Positions 25,426 through 34,098 of a DNA stretch of 64,000 nucleotides are shown one piece after another. The notes under the pieces are model-generated. The model was not told the DNA's origin. It worked only from the letters and a program-made list of their open reading frames with translations, and did not search any database. The translations under genes and the position numbers were made by a program. The first letter of the stretch is position 1, and each line of letters begins with the position of its first letter. Source of the DNA: Lentzea tibetensis (GTDB taxonomy: Bacteria > Actinomycetota > Actinomycetes > Mycobacteriales > Pseudonocardiaceae); NCBI RefSeq assembly GCF_007845675.1, contig NZ_VOBR01000023.1:62001-126000 (forward strand). Direction: 5' to 3'.

Positions 25426-25953
25426 TCAGTCGCTCAGGTCGCGGCGGAGTCGTCGTTCGTGCAGCTCGACGCCGCCGGGTCCGCGGTCGAGCTGGGAACG
25501 TCCGGTGTCGGTCCAGCCCCGGCGGAGGTAGAACCGCAGGGCGCGTTCGTTGGTGTCGAGAACCCACAGGCCTGCGCGGGTGAAGCCGCAGGATCGGAGC
25601 CGGTCGAGTGCGGCGGCGTGGAGCTGGGTGCCGATGCCGCGGCGCCAGACGTCGGGGGCGAGGTAGAGCGCGTAGAGGTCACCGAGATCAGGGTCGGCGC
25701 GGTCCGCCTGCACCAGCGGCGGACCGGTCGCGGCGAAGCCGACGACGGTGCCTTCGATCGTGGCGACGACCGCGCGGGTGTGCGGTGGGCGGGTGGTGAG
25801 GACGTCCGACCAGAACTGTTCCCGGTCGGGGACGGACAGGCCGTCTAGCACGTCGTCGGGGAGCAGGCCTCGGTAGGCGGCGCGCCAGGACCGCACCAGC
25901 ACGATGGCGATGGCGTGGGCGTCGGCCTGCGTCGCGTCTCGGAGCTCGACCAT
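25426..25953 (-). CDS. GNAT family N-acetyltransferase
   Basis: Predicted 175-residue enzyme from ATG 25953. The GNAT fold is clear: N-terminal VELRDATQADAHAIA, central beta4 DLYALYLAPDVWRRGIGTQL with the acetyl-CoA pyrophosphate loop R/Q-x-x-G-x-G/A (RRGIGT), then LWVLDTNERALRFYLRRGW. The acceptor is unknown. It is divergent from the FAD oxidoreductase at 26027, with a 73-bp gap. Confidence 0.9.
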   Translation of the reverse strand: MVELRDATQADAHAIAIVLVRSWRAAYRGLLPDDVLDGLSVPDREQFWSDVLTTRPPHTRAVVATIEGTVVGFAATGPPLVQADRADPDLGDLYALYLAPDVWRRGIGTQLHAAALDRLRSCGFTRAGLWVLDTNERALRFYLRRGWTDTGRSQLDRGPGGVELHERRLRRDLSD

Positions 25954-26026
25954 GTGGCCGATGCTGCCATTCGCGAACCTCCGGACTCCCTCAGGGGTGA
26001 ACCGTTCGGCCGGGTTCAATGGCCCC

Positions 26027-27283
26027 ATGAGAGCCGTGGTGATCGGTGGGGGAGTCTCTGGCCTGCTGGCCGCTCGCGTGCTGACCGAGTCGTGCGACGA
26101 CGTGGTGGTGCTGGAACGCGACAGGTTGTCCGACCAGCCCGAGTACCGGGCGGGGGTACCGCAGGGCAGGCACGTGCACGGGCTGCTCGTGCGCGGCGGC
26201 CAGATCATGGAGGAGCTGTTCCCCGGTCTCCGCGAGGAACTGGTGGACGCCGGTGCCAGCCTGACCGACGCGGGCGAGGCGCGGCTGCTCAACCGGCACG
26301 GCTGGCTGGCATCGGCGAAGACGGGCCTGCCGCTGCTGACCGCCAGCAGGCCACTGCTGGAGACCTCCATCCGGCTTCGCGTCACCGCCAAGATCATGGA
26401 CGGCGTGCACGTCACCGGCCTGTCGTTCCGCGGGTCCGAAGTGGACGGTGTGCTCACGCGGGACGGCCGCGTCGACGCCGACCTCGTGGTCGATGCGTCC
26501 GGTCGGTCTTCGAAGCTGGCCAGGTGGCTCGCCGACGCCGGGATCGCCACGCCGGAACCCACCGTGGTCGACTCGTGCACCGGCTACGCCACCCGGCTCT
26601 ACACGGCGCCGGAGGGCTTCCCGGCCCTGATCGCGGAGTTGCTGGCCGCGCCGGACCACGCGCGCGGCTGCGCCGTGATGCGCGTCGAGGGTGACCGGTT
26701 GATGGTCACCGCGCAGGGCGCCGGTGGTGATCACCCACCCCACGACCCCGACGAGTACCAGGAGTTCCTGGACTCGTTGCGCGGCCCCGTCGCGGACATG
26801 CTGCGGGCCGCGTCACCGCTCACCGGTGTCCACCGGTTCGCGCGGACGGCCAGCCGCCGCAACGCTTTCGAGGACGCGGGCGGGTGGCCGGGCGGCCTCG
26901 TGGCGGTGGGCGACGCGGTGTGCGCGTTCAACCCCGTGTACGGCCAGGGCATGACGGTGGCCGCGATGGAGGCGCTGCTGTTCCGCGGGCTCTCCGACTT
27001 CAGCGCCAAGGGATGCCGCGGCTTTCAGCGCGAGGTCGCGAAAACCGCACGGGCCGCGTGGTTGTTGTCCAGCGGCGCGGACCAGGGATGGACCGGTGAC
27101 CACCGGCCAGGACTGGGAGAGCGCGCGTTCGCCTGGTACATGGAGCAATGGCAGATCGCGATCACTCGCGACCCCCGCGTGTTCCTCCGCTTCATCCGCG
27201 TCATCAACATGGTCGACGGTCCCGCCTCGCTGATGAAGCCGGTGGTGTTCCCCAGGCTGTACCGGGCGGTCCGCCGCGGTTGA
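26027..27283 (+). CDS. FAD-dependent oxidoreductase (group A monooxygenase-like)
   Basis: Predicted 418-residue flavoprotein from ATG 26027. The Rossmann FAD motif GGGVSGLLAARVL (GxGxxG) lies at residues 7-20, followed by the Glu of VVLERD. The second half holds VAVGDAVCAFNPVYGQGMTVA, the GD-x6-P motif of PHBH-type enzymes; the DG motif corresponds to VVDASGRSS. Relatives include geranylgeranyl reductases and tetracycline-type monooxygenases. Substrate unknown. It is a single gene beside a GNAT gene. Confidence 0.88.
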   Translation: MRAVVIGGGVSGLLAARVLTESCDDVVVLERDRLSDQPEYRAGVPQGRHVHGLLVRGGQIMEELFPGLREELVDAGASLTDAGEARLLNRHGWLASAKTGLPLLTASRPLLETSIRLRVTAKIMDGVHVTGLSFRGSEVDGVLTRDGRVDADLVVDASGRSSKLARWLADAGIATPEPTVVDSCTGYATRLYTAPEGFPALIAELLAAPDHARGCAVMRVEGDRLMVTAQGAGGDHPPHDPDEYQEFLDSLRGPVADMLRAASPLTGVHRFARTASRRNAFEDAGGWPGGLVAVGDAVCAFNPVYGQGMTVAAMEALLFRGLSDFSAKGCRGFQREVAKTARAAWLLSSGADQGWTGDHRPGLGERAFAWYMEQWQIAITRDPRVFLRFIRVINMVDGPASLMKPVVFPRLYRAVRRG

Positions 27284-27394
27284 CGCTCACCTCTGCTGCT
27301 CACCCGTTGAGCGCCTGCCCTGTTTCAACGAGGAGCAGTAGGCTGTTCATACCGCCGCCTTGACAACGTTGTCATGACGGATGGAGTGCTAGCC

Positions 27395-29287
27395 ATGCGG
27401 AGATCACCACATCGTCGTCGGATTTCGCGGTTCACGGTGGGTCTGTTGATGATCACGGGGATGGCGGTCGTCAGCGCGCCGACCGCGGCGGCGGCGACCA
27501 ACGTGGCACTGAACAAGCCGGCGACCGGGTCGGCGTCGTGCGCGCCGGACGAGTCACCGGCGAAGGCGGTCAACGGGAGCGTTTCCGGTGGCAACGCCGA
27601 CAAGTGGTGTTCCTCGGCGGGCACCAAGTTCCTGCAGGTCGACCTCGGCTCAGCGATCAACATCGGTCAGTTCGTGGTCCGGCACGCGGGTGCGGGCGGT
27701 GAGTCGGCCGACATGAACACCCGCGCGTTCACCATCCAGGTGAGCACGAACGGCACGACCTTCACCACCGCGGTGACCGTCACGGCGAACGCCGCCAACG
27801 TGTCCACCCATGACATCGCTGCCATCAGCGCTCGCCACGTGCGGCTGTCCGTCACGCAGCCGGAGCAAGGTGGCGGCGGAGCGGCCCGGATCTACGAGTT
27901 AGAGGTGTACGACACCGGCGGTGGGCAGCCGCCGGGCAACCTCGCGCTGAACCGCCCGGCCACCGGCAGCGCCCCGTGCGCCGCGGCCGAGGGACCGGAG
28001 AAGGCCGTCAACGGCAGCGTTTCCGGTGGTAACGGCGACAAGTGGTGCTCGTCGGCGGACGGAACCAAGTTCCTGCAGGTCGACCTGCAGTCCACCCTGA
28101 ACGTCGGTGGCGCGATCATTCGCCACGCCGGCGCGGGCGGGGAGTCGGCCGACTTCAACACCAGTGGGTTCACCGTTCAGGTGTCCACCAACGGCACCAC
28201 CTTCACGACGGTGGCGACGGTCAGCGGCAACACCGCGAACGTCACCCGGCACACGTGGACCCAGCGCGGCGTGCGCTTCGTGCGGTTGAACGTGACCGCC
28301 CCGACCGCAGGCGGCGGTGGCGCGGCGCGGATCTACGAGTTCGAGGTGTACCTCGACCCGCCGCCCGTCGGCGGCGATCCCGGCACCTGTCACCCCGACG
28401 CGCCGCCGACGCTGAACGACTACATCTCCGATCACGCCACGGCGATGACCAGGGTGTCGTGCAACGCCGACGCGGCCGTGTACTTCGACGCCGCGCTGCT
28501 CGCGCTGCCCCCGGCGCAGACGGCGTGGGCACCGCCGTTCGTGGCCGAGGTGTGGCGCCACTACCGGGACACCTACGGGAGTTGCGCGGTCAACCGGCCG
28601 CTTCCGGCGCCGATCGGGCCGAACTGCGTCCGGTTCGGGCATCCGAAGCCGCTGATCGCGTTCTTCCACCAGGACCGCTTCCACGGTGGCACGGTGGCGA
28701 ACCGGTTCGACGGGTTCTCCGGGTTCCGCAACACCATCGACGTCGGTGACAACGGGTGGAGCATCAACAACGCGACGCTGCGCGACGTGATCACCCACGA
28801 GGAATGCCACATCGTCGAGGGTGCGAGCCAGGGCGTGCACGAGTCTCCGGCGTTCGGCGAGATCTGGGGCGACAGCAAGTGGGCTGAGATCTGCCAGTAC
28901 GACTTCTACCGCCGCAGCGGCAGGACGGCCGACGCGACCAGGGTGTTCGACCAGTACATGAACAACCGGGACGACCTCCCGCAGGGCGCCAACGACGTCG
29001 CCTGGTTCCGCGACTGGTTCCACCCGTTGTACGTGGAGACCGGCAGCAACATGGCGTTCATGGACCGCTTCTACGGATTGCTGAACCAGCACTTCCCGAA
29101 GCGGCAGGAGAACGACAACCGCAACCTGATCTACACCAGGCGGATGAACGCCGGTGAGTTCGTCCACTTCATGAGCGGCGCCGTGGGCAGAGACCTCAGC
29201 AACGTGGCCCAGCAGGCGTTCAACAGCGGGTTCAGTCGCGCCCAGTTCGACCAGGCCCGGACAGCCTTCCCTGGCATCACGTACTGA
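27395..29287 (+). CDS. Secreted protein: two discoidin (F5/8 type C) domains plus putative metallopeptidase
   Basis: Predicted 630-residue exported protein. ATG 27395 has GGAG about nine bases upstream. The signal peptide spans about 1-33. Two F5/8 type C domains follow (about 35-175 and 185-325), each opening NVALNKPATGSA or NLALNRPATGSA and sharing NGSVSGGN and DKWCSSA; they are very alike even at DNA level, so a tandem duplication is likely. The C-terminal 300 residues contain VITHEECHIVEG near residue 467 with downstream Glu and His candidates, resembling a zinc-peptidase HExxH-like site (HEECH). Discoidin domains bind glycans. A secreted glycan-targeted protease is my inference. Confidence 0.82.
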   Translation: MRRSPHRRRISRFTVGLLMITGMAVVSAPTAAAATNVALNKPATGSASCAPDESPAKAVNGSVSGGNADKWCSSAGTKFLQVDLGSAINIGQFVVRHAGAGGESADMNTRAFTIQVSTNGTTFTTAVTVTANAANVSTHDIAAISARHVRLSVTQPEQGGGGAARIYELEVYDTGGGQPPGNLALNRPATGSAPCAAAEGPEKAVNGSVSGGNGDKWCSSADGTKFLQVDLQSTLNVGGAIIRHAGAGGESADFNTSGFTVQVSTNGTTFTTVATVSGNTANVTRHTWTQRGVRFVRLNVTAPTAGGGGAARIYEFEVYLDPPPVGGDPGTCHPDAPPTLNDYISDHATAMTRVSCNADAAVYFDAALLALPPAQTAWAPPFVAEVWRHYRDTYGSCAVNRPLPAPIGPNCVRFGHPKPLIAFFHQDRFHGGTVANRFDGFSGFRNTIDVGDNGWSINNATLRDVITHEECHIVEGASQGVHESPAFGEIWGDSKWAEICQYDFYRRSGRTADATRVFDQYMNNRDDLPQGANDVAWFRDWFHPLYVETGSNMAFMDRFYGLLNQHFPKRQENDNRNLIYTRRMNAGEFVHFMSGAVGRDLSNVAQQAFNSGFSRAQFDQARTAFPGITY

Positions 29288-29297
29288 CCGCTTCTCC

Positions 29298-29345
29298 GGG
29301 AGCTCCTGGTGCGGCAGTCGAATCGCTGCCGCCCCAGGAGCTCCC
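29298..29345. terminator. Long two-part hairpin terminator
   Basis: A 12-bp outer stem (GGGAGCTCCTGG) and a 7-bp inner stem (GCGGCAG) fold around an 8-base loop, with single unpaired bases between. It starts 11 bases after the discoidin-peptidase stop. Confidence 0.8.
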
Positions 29346-29472
29346 TCGACGCTGACAAGCGGGGACCGCCGGTGTCAGCGAAGTGTCAGGGCTCGTCGCG
29401 ATGCTTCTGGCCATGAGGAAGTCAGCACTGATCGACGCGGGGACCGGATCCCGCGGAAAACAAGAAGGGCTC

Positions 29473-30348
29473 ATGGTGTTGAAGAGATTCACTTTCGTGG
29501 CGTTGGTCGGTGCGCTGATCGGCGTGGTCCTCGGTACGGCTCCCGCCTCCGCGGCGACCGACCGCAACGGCGTTTGCGAGCAGGGCGAGTTCTGCCTGTA
29601 CTTCAACAGCGACCAGGCGGGTTCGCTGTCCGACTTCGACGCGTCGATCTCCGACTACGGTGACAGCCAGCCGAGCTGCTACGACTTCAAGAGCGCGGGC
29701 AACGGCAAGGGCGTGTGCGTGAAGAACAACGCCGCCTCGGTCAAGAACCTCACCAGCAAGCCGGTCACGGTGTACTACAACAGCGGCTACGCCGGTGCCA
29801 ACCAGACGATCGCGGCCGGCGGCAAGGCCAACCTCAAGGCGGAGCTCAAGAACGAGAACGCCTCGCACCGGATCGGCGCGGGCAGCGGCGACCCGGACCC
29901 GGACCCCGGTACGGGCACCTACCCGGCGCCGGCGACCAACCCGCACCCGTCGGCGACCGCCCGCGCACCGCAGGCCACGGCCCGCACCCAGTTCGTCGAC
30001 GACCAGATCGCCTCGAAGACCGGCGAGAAGAACTGCTGGGTGGGCGACTACCGCAGCTACGAGTCGTCGACGAGCAACCACAACACCGGCAACGCGCTCG
30101 ACTGCACGATCTCGAACGCGATCGGCACCTACCCCACCGCGGCGCAGAAGGCGCAGGGCTGGAAGCTGGCCTACTGGCTGCAGAAGCACGCCAGCAAGCT
30201 CGACGTCCGGTACGTGATCTGGCAGGGCAAGATCTGGAGCGTCGCCCGCGCGTCCGAGGGCTGGCGCAACTACACCGCCGGGTCCGGTGTGACCGGTGGC
30301 CATTACGACCACGTCCACGTCTCGGTGCAGAACCCTTACGGCGACTGA
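29473..30348 (+). CDS. Secreted peptidase-inhibitor I36 domain fused to a carboxypeptidase-like domain
   Basis: Predicted 291-residue exported protein; ATG 29473 is preceded by GAAGGG. A signal peptide spans 1-28. Residues about 30-135 match peptidase inhibitor family I36 (CEQGEFCLYFN, DYGDSQPSCYDF, GVCVKNNAASVKNL). A Pro/Asp-rich linker (about 140-170) joins a C-terminal domain with NTGNALDCTI and GGHYDHVHVSV. The latter resembles ARB_07466-like/D-Ala-D-Ala carboxypeptidase zinc sites. A fused inhibitor and wall-active domain would act outside the cell. The zinc assignment is inference. Confidence 0.82.
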   Translation: MVLKRFTFVALVGALIGVVLGTAPASAATDRNGVCEQGEFCLYFNSDQAGSLSDFDASISDYGDSQPSCYDFKSAGNGKGVCVKNNAASVKNLTSKPVTVYYNSGYAGANQTIAAGGKANLKAELKNENASHRIGAGSGDPDPDPGTGTYPAPATNPHPSATARAPQATARTQFVDDQIASKTGEKNCWVGDYRSYESSTSNHNTGNALDCTISNAIGTYPTAAQKAQGWKLAYWLQKHASKLDVRYVIWQGKIWSVARASEGWRNYTAGSGVTGGHYDHVHVSVQNPYGD

Positions 30349-30368
30349 CCGACACGCGTCGTCGCACG

Positions 30369-30414
30369 AACACCTGAGGTGGGAACCGGCATGCCGGTTC
30401 CCACCTCAGGTGTT
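30369..30414. terminator. Perfect 46-base palindrome, likely bidirectional terminator
   Basis: The 23-bp arms (beginning AACACCTGAGGTGGGAACC) are perfectly complementary with no unpaired centre. It lies 20 bases after the I36-fusion stop codon. It is unusually long and loopless for a terminator. Confidence 0.75.
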
Positions 30415-30469
30415 GTCTTGCCGGAGTAAGTGTTTGCCGTGTCCGCGGCACGACGGGCATCATCGTGCG

Positions 30470-30823
30470 ATGGCGCCACGACGGCGGAGGACACCGCAGG
30501 AACGCAAGCACCTGTCGCTCGAGCGCGACACCGTCGATCACGGCGAGTACCCCAAGGCCTTTCGTCGCAAGCATCCCGTGCAACAAGCCGAGGCGGAACG
30601 CGCGGCACGGCGTGAGGTGCGCCGACGTCTGGCGAACGGGCTCGACGACGTCGACGCGGTGCGCCGGCGTGAGGTGCGCAAGTGGCCACCGGCCAGACTT
30701 CGCGAGCTGATCCAGGCGAAGCTGGCGCGACGCGTGCACCTGCAGGAGAACCCGCGCAAGTCCCCGGAGGCGCGGGCGCGCCGCCACCGCGGACACGAAG
30801 ATGGCGCAACCGGGGACAGCTGA
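30470..30823 (+). CDS. Small very basic protein of unknown function
   Basis: Predicted 117-residue protein from ATG 30470. About one residue in four is Arg, with many Lys and Glu, no Cys and no membrane segment (MAPRRRRTPQERKHLSLERD, then ERAARREVRRRLANGLDDVD). The charge suggests nucleic-acid binding. I do not recognise the family. It sits between the long palindrome and a PAP2 gene. Coding bias is credible but the basic composition leaves some chance of a spurious call. Confidence 0.6.
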   Translation: MAPRRRRTPQERKHLSLERDTVDHGEYPKAFRRKHPVQQAEAERAARREVRRRLANGLDDVDAVRRREVRKWPPARLRELIQAKLARRVHLQENPRKSPEARARRHRGHEDGATGDS

Positions 30824-30865
30824 AACGCCTACGTCCACTCCGGAGCGCGCGTACGCTCATGGCGC

Positions 30866-31600
30866 ATGTCGGCCTTACCCTTGCAGCACAAGCGGTCCAA
30901 GTGGTACCTCGAAGTGCTGTTGCTGGTTGCCGGGTACTTCGTGTTCGGCCTGGTGCGGGCGGCGGTCGACCGCGGCGACCCGGCGGCGACGAGCAACGCC
31001 CTGCAAGTCCAGCGCCTGGAGCAGATCCTTCACATCGCGATCGAGCTCCCGCTCAACCAGGCGATGCTCGCGCACCCGGCCGCGATCCATCTGACCGGCT
31101 ACTTCTACCGCCTGAGCGTCCTGGCCGTGCCGGTCGTCCTGGTCTGGCTCTACCTCACCCGCCGACCGCACTACAGCCGGCTGCGCACCGTCCTGATCGT
31201 GATGATGCTCCTGGACCTCCTGCTCGTGTGGCTCTACCCGGAGGCCCCGCCGCGGTTCGCCCTGCCCGGCGTCGTCGACTACATGGCGACCTACGACATC
31301 CTCGGCGGAGCCGCGTCCCGCGTTCCCCGGCCAGGCGTGAACCTGCTGGCGGCGATGCCGAGCATGCACGTCGCCTGGACGACGTGGTGCGCCTGCGCCG
31401 TGTGGTCGGCCCTGCGCCAGCGCGCTCCCCGAGCCGCTTGGCTGGCCTGGCTGTTCCCGTTCCTCGTCGCGGTCGTCGTCCTCGTCACCGGACACCACTA
31501 CGTGCTGGACATCCTGGCCGGTGTCGCCCTCGTGGCGATCTCGATCGGCCTGACCAGGTGGGCAACTCACCGCTCCGAGGTGCGTGAGAGCACGCAGTGA
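30866..31600 (+). CDS. PAP2 superfamily integral membrane phosphatase/phosphotransferase
   Basis: Predicted 244-residue protein with six membrane helices, from ATG 30866. The second PAP2 motif is AMPSMHVAW and the third GHHYVLDILAG. The first motif is the weak YPEAPPRF region, which fits the inositol-phosphotransferase (AUR1-like) PAP2 branch. It may dephosphorylate or transfer lipid-linked phosphate at the membrane. It lies 100 bp ahead of the RHH operon but has its own start and seems separate. Confidence 0.86.
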   Translation: MSALPLQHKRSKWYLEVLLLVAGYFVFGLVRAAVDRGDPAATSNALQVQRLEQILHIAIELPLNQAMLAHPAAIHLTGYFYRLSVLAVPVVLVWLYLTRRPHYSRLRTVLIVMMLLDLLLVWLYPEAPPRFALPGVVDYMATYDILGGAASRVPRPGVNLLAAMPSMHVAWTTWCACAVWSALRQRAPRAAWLAWLFPFLVAVVVLVTGHHYVLDILAGVALVAISIGLTRWATHRSEVRESTQ

Positions 31601-31614
31601 TGCGCAGGCGGCCA

Positions 31615-31700
31615 CTGGTGGCACCAGCTTGGCGTCAATCTGAGCCAAAGTGAGCCAAGGTGGCTTGCTGGTGGTGCCACTGTGTGCCATAGTGGTGCCA
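31615..31700. promoter_or_regulatory. Repeated TGGTGCCA-type operator array upstream of the RHH gene
   Basis: A perfect inverted repeat CTGGTG-G-CACCAG occupies 31615-31627. TGGCACCA (31619-31626) recurs in inverted form as TGGTGCCA at 31672-31679 and 31693-31700, the last two 21 bp apart. The third copy reaches the start codon. A GAGCCAA direct repeat lies between. Such an array suits a ribbon-helix-helix autorepressor. Confidence 0.6.
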
Positions 31701-32212
31701 TGGACCTGACGCCGTATGTGGACTCCCTTGGCCGCGAGCTGTTGACGGCCGCGGAAGCCGGTGGTGCCGACGGCGCCGCGTTGATCGAGCGGTTGACCGT
31801 GGGCATGGAGTCGGCGATCCGGCTCGCCCTGCTCGAAGCGCTGTCGGCGGCCGCCGACGAGATCACCCGCGATCTGGCCCCCGGCTCGGTCCAGGTGCGC
31901 CTGCGGGGACGTGACCCGCAGTTCGTGGTGGCGGTTCCGCAGGTGGAGCAGCCGGTCGCGGACGCAGCCGACCGGGTCGCGGCGCCCGCCGCCGATGCCG
32001 GCTTCGAGGACGGTCCCGCGGTGCGGATCAACGTCCGTCTTCCCGAGCAGCTGAAGGCCGCCATCGAAGAGGCGGCAGGCGAGGAAGGCCGGTCGGTCAA
32101 CGCCTGGCTGGTCCGGGCCGCCTCGGCCGCGCTGCGTGCGCCGGACCGGGAGCCCGAGGCCGACCGGCGCGGCACGTTCGGCGCCCAGCGCTTCACGGGG
32201 TGGGTGCGCTAG
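31700..32212 (+). CDS. Ribbon-helix-helix (HicB-antitoxin-like) regulator
   Basis: Predicted 170-residue protein from ATG 31700. The N-terminal half is helical (MDLTPYVDSLGRELL, then ESAIRLALLEALSAAADEITRDL). The C-terminal part VRINVRLPEQLKAAIEEAA, GRSVNAWLVRAASAAL is the RHH DNA-binding motif of HicB/Arc-type proteins. No HicA toxin gene is present, so it is more likely an operon regulator than an antitoxin. It is the first gene of a set with DUF4097, a DrrAB-type exporter and a P450, and its own promoter carries TGGTGCCA repeats. Confidence 0.8.
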   Translation: MDLTPYVDSLGRELLTAAEAGGADGAALIERLTVGMESAIRLALLEALSAAADEITRDLAPGSVQVRLRGRDPQFVVAVPQVEQPVADAADRVAAPAADAGFEDGPAVRINVRLPEQLKAAIEEAAGEEGRSVNAWLVRAASAALRAPDREPEADRRGTFGAQRFTGWVR

Positions 32213-32294
32213 CTGGCGCGCCACCCGCACCTCATTTCACTTCGCCCCGCTGACCTGCGGGGATGTTCTTCCGACTCATTCTGAGGGGACAGCC

Positions 32295-33137
32295 ATGCCT
32301 GTTTTCGACACTCCGGAACCGATTTCCGTCACGATCGACCTCTACGCCGGATACGTGCAGCTCATCGCGAGCGACCGCACCGACACCGTCGTCGAAGTGC
32401 GGCCTGCCAACGCGTCCGACGAGTCCGACGTGGAGGCGGCCGCGGCCACCCGCGTCGACTGCACCGACGGCGTGCTGACGGTGCGCGGGCCGAAGCGGAC
32501 GTTCGACTTCTCCAAGAAGTCCAAGACCGTCGACGTCGTGGTCGAGCTGCCCGCAGGCTCCCAGGCGCACGTCGACGTGACGGCAGGAGGCATCCGAGGC
32601 ACCGGGCTGCTGGGCGAGTGCCGGGTGAAGACCTCGATGGGGCGGATCCACCTCGACCGGACCGGTGCGCTGCGCGCCGACACGTCCGCCGGCGACATCA
32701 CCGTCGGCGAAACCGGCGGCGACACCGAGATCCACACCGGCACCGGGCAGATCCGCCTCGGTGACATCGGTGGTGCCGCTGTCGTCAAGAACTCCAACGG
32801 CCACACCGAACTCGGCGCGGTCGCCGGTGACCTGAAGGTGCGCGCGGCCAACGGCAACATCACCGTCGCAAGGGCAGGCCGCAACGTGGAGGCCAAGAGC
32901 GCCAACGGACACATCGGCATCGGTGAGGTCGTGCGCGGCGAGGTCGGGCTGAACTCCTCGATGGGCACCCTGGAGATCGGCATCGCCGCGGGCACCGCCG
33001 CGTGGCTCGACGTCAAGACCGCGTTCGGCCGGGTGAACAACGAGCTGGACGCCAGCCAGGGGCCGGAGCAGGCCGACAACACCGTCAAGGTCACCGCGCA
33101 CACCAGCACCGGTGACATCACCATCCGCCGCGCCTGA
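32295..33137 (+). CDS. DUF4097 family beta-strand repeat protein
   Basis: Predicted 280-residue cytoplasmic protein; ATG 32295 has TGAGGGGA upstream. It is built from short beta repeats with alternating small and charged residues (ADTSAGDITVGETGGDTEIH, TGTGQIRLGDIGGAAVVKNS, NGHTELGAVAGDLKVRAANG), a DUF4097 solenoid. It has no signal peptide. The family function is unknown; in actinobacteria it often precedes ABC exporters, as here (20 bp to the ATPase). It may regulate or scaffold the exporter. Confidence 0.88.
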   Translation: MPVFDTPEPISVTIDLYAGYVQLIASDRTDTVVEVRPANASDESDVEAAAATRVDCTDGVLTVRGPKRTFDFSKKSKTVDVVVELPAGSQAHVDVTAGGIRGTGLLGECRVKTSMGRIHLDRTGALRADTSAGDITVGETGGDTEIHTGTGQIRLGDIGGAAVVKNSNGHTELGAVAGDLKVRAANGNITVARAGRNVEAKSANGHIGIGEVVRGEVGLNSSMGTLEIGIAAGTAAWLDVKTAFGRVNNELDASQGPEQADNTVKVTAHTSTGDITIRRA

Positions 33138-33156
33138 CATCCCGAGGAGACCTGCC

Positions 33157-34098
33157 ATGACAACGCAAGCGATCGCGGTGACCGGGCTGCGCAAGTCCTT
33201 CGGCGACCACGTCGTGCTCGACGGAATCGACCTGAACGTCCCGCGAGGAACCGTCTTCTCGTTGCTCGGTGCCAACGGTGCCGGCAAGACCACCACGGTC
33301 AAGATCCTGTCCACCCTGATCAAGGCCGGCGGCGGCAGCGCGTCGGTCGCCGGCCGTGACATCGACGCCGATCCCGACGGTGTTCGCGCGGCGATCGGCG
33401 TCACGGGCCAGTTCTCCGCGGTCGACAACCTGTTGACCGGTCAGGAGAACCTGAGGCTGATGGCCGATCTGCACCACCTCGGCCGGGCCGCGGGCAGGCG
33501 CAGGGCCGCCGAGCTGCTCGAACGGTTCGACCTGGTCGAAGCGGCCGGGAAACCGGCGTCGACGTACTCCGGCGGCATGCGGCGCAGGCTCGACCTCGCG
33601 ATGACCCTCGTCGGCTCACCGCAGGTGATCTTCCTCGACGAGCCGACCACCGGGCTGGATCCGCGCAGCCGCCGCGCCATGTGGCAGATCGTGCGCGAGC
33701 TCGTCGCGGGCAGCGTCACCATCTTCCTGACCACGCAGTACCTGGAGGAGGCCGACGAGCTCGCCGACCGGATCGCGGTGCTGGACCACGGCAAGATCGT
33801 GGCCGAGGGCACCGCGGACGAGCTCAAGCGGCGCATCCCCGGCGGCCACGTCCTGTTGCGGTTCAACAACTCCCGCGATCTCGAGTCCGCCGTCCGCGCC
33901 GTGGGCCAGGCGACTCGCGACGGCGACGCACTCGAACTGCGCGTGCCGAACGACGGCAGCCTCTCCTCGCTCAAGGCCCTGCTGGACCGGCTCGACGAGA
34001 GCACGGTCGAGGTCGACTCCCTGAGCATGCACACCCCGGACCTCGACGACGTCTTCCTCGCCCTCACGGGCAACACCGAGAAGGTGACCACGCGATGA
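33157..34098 (+). CDS. ABC transporter ATP-binding protein, DrrA-type
   Basis: Predicted 313-residue ATPase, ATG 33157 with GAGGAGA upstream. Walker A is GANGAGKTT, the Q-loop GVTGQFSAVD, the signature YSGGMRRRLDLAM, Walker B VIFLDEPTTGLD and the H-like switch TTQYLEE. The C-terminal 80 residues form the DrrA-style extension. It pairs with the permease that starts within its stop codon (ATGA at 34095). DrrAB-type exporters pump hydrophobic natural products or drugs out of the cell; the substrate here is unknown. Confidence 0.93.
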   Translation: MTTQAIAVTGLRKSFGDHVVLDGIDLNVPRGTVFSLLGANGAGKTTTVKILSTLIKAGGGSASVAGRDIDADPDGVRAAIGVTGQFSAVDNLLTGQENLRLMADLHHLGRAAGRRRAAELLERFDLVEAAGKPASTYSGGMRRRLDLAMTLVGSPQVIFLDEPTTGLDPRSRRAMWQIVRELVAGSVTIFLTTQYLEEADELADRIAVLDHGKIVAEGTADELKRRIPGGHVLLRFNNSRDLESAVRAVGQATRDGDALELRVPNDGSLSSLKALLDRLDESTVEVDSLSMHTPDLDDVFLALTGNTEKVTTR

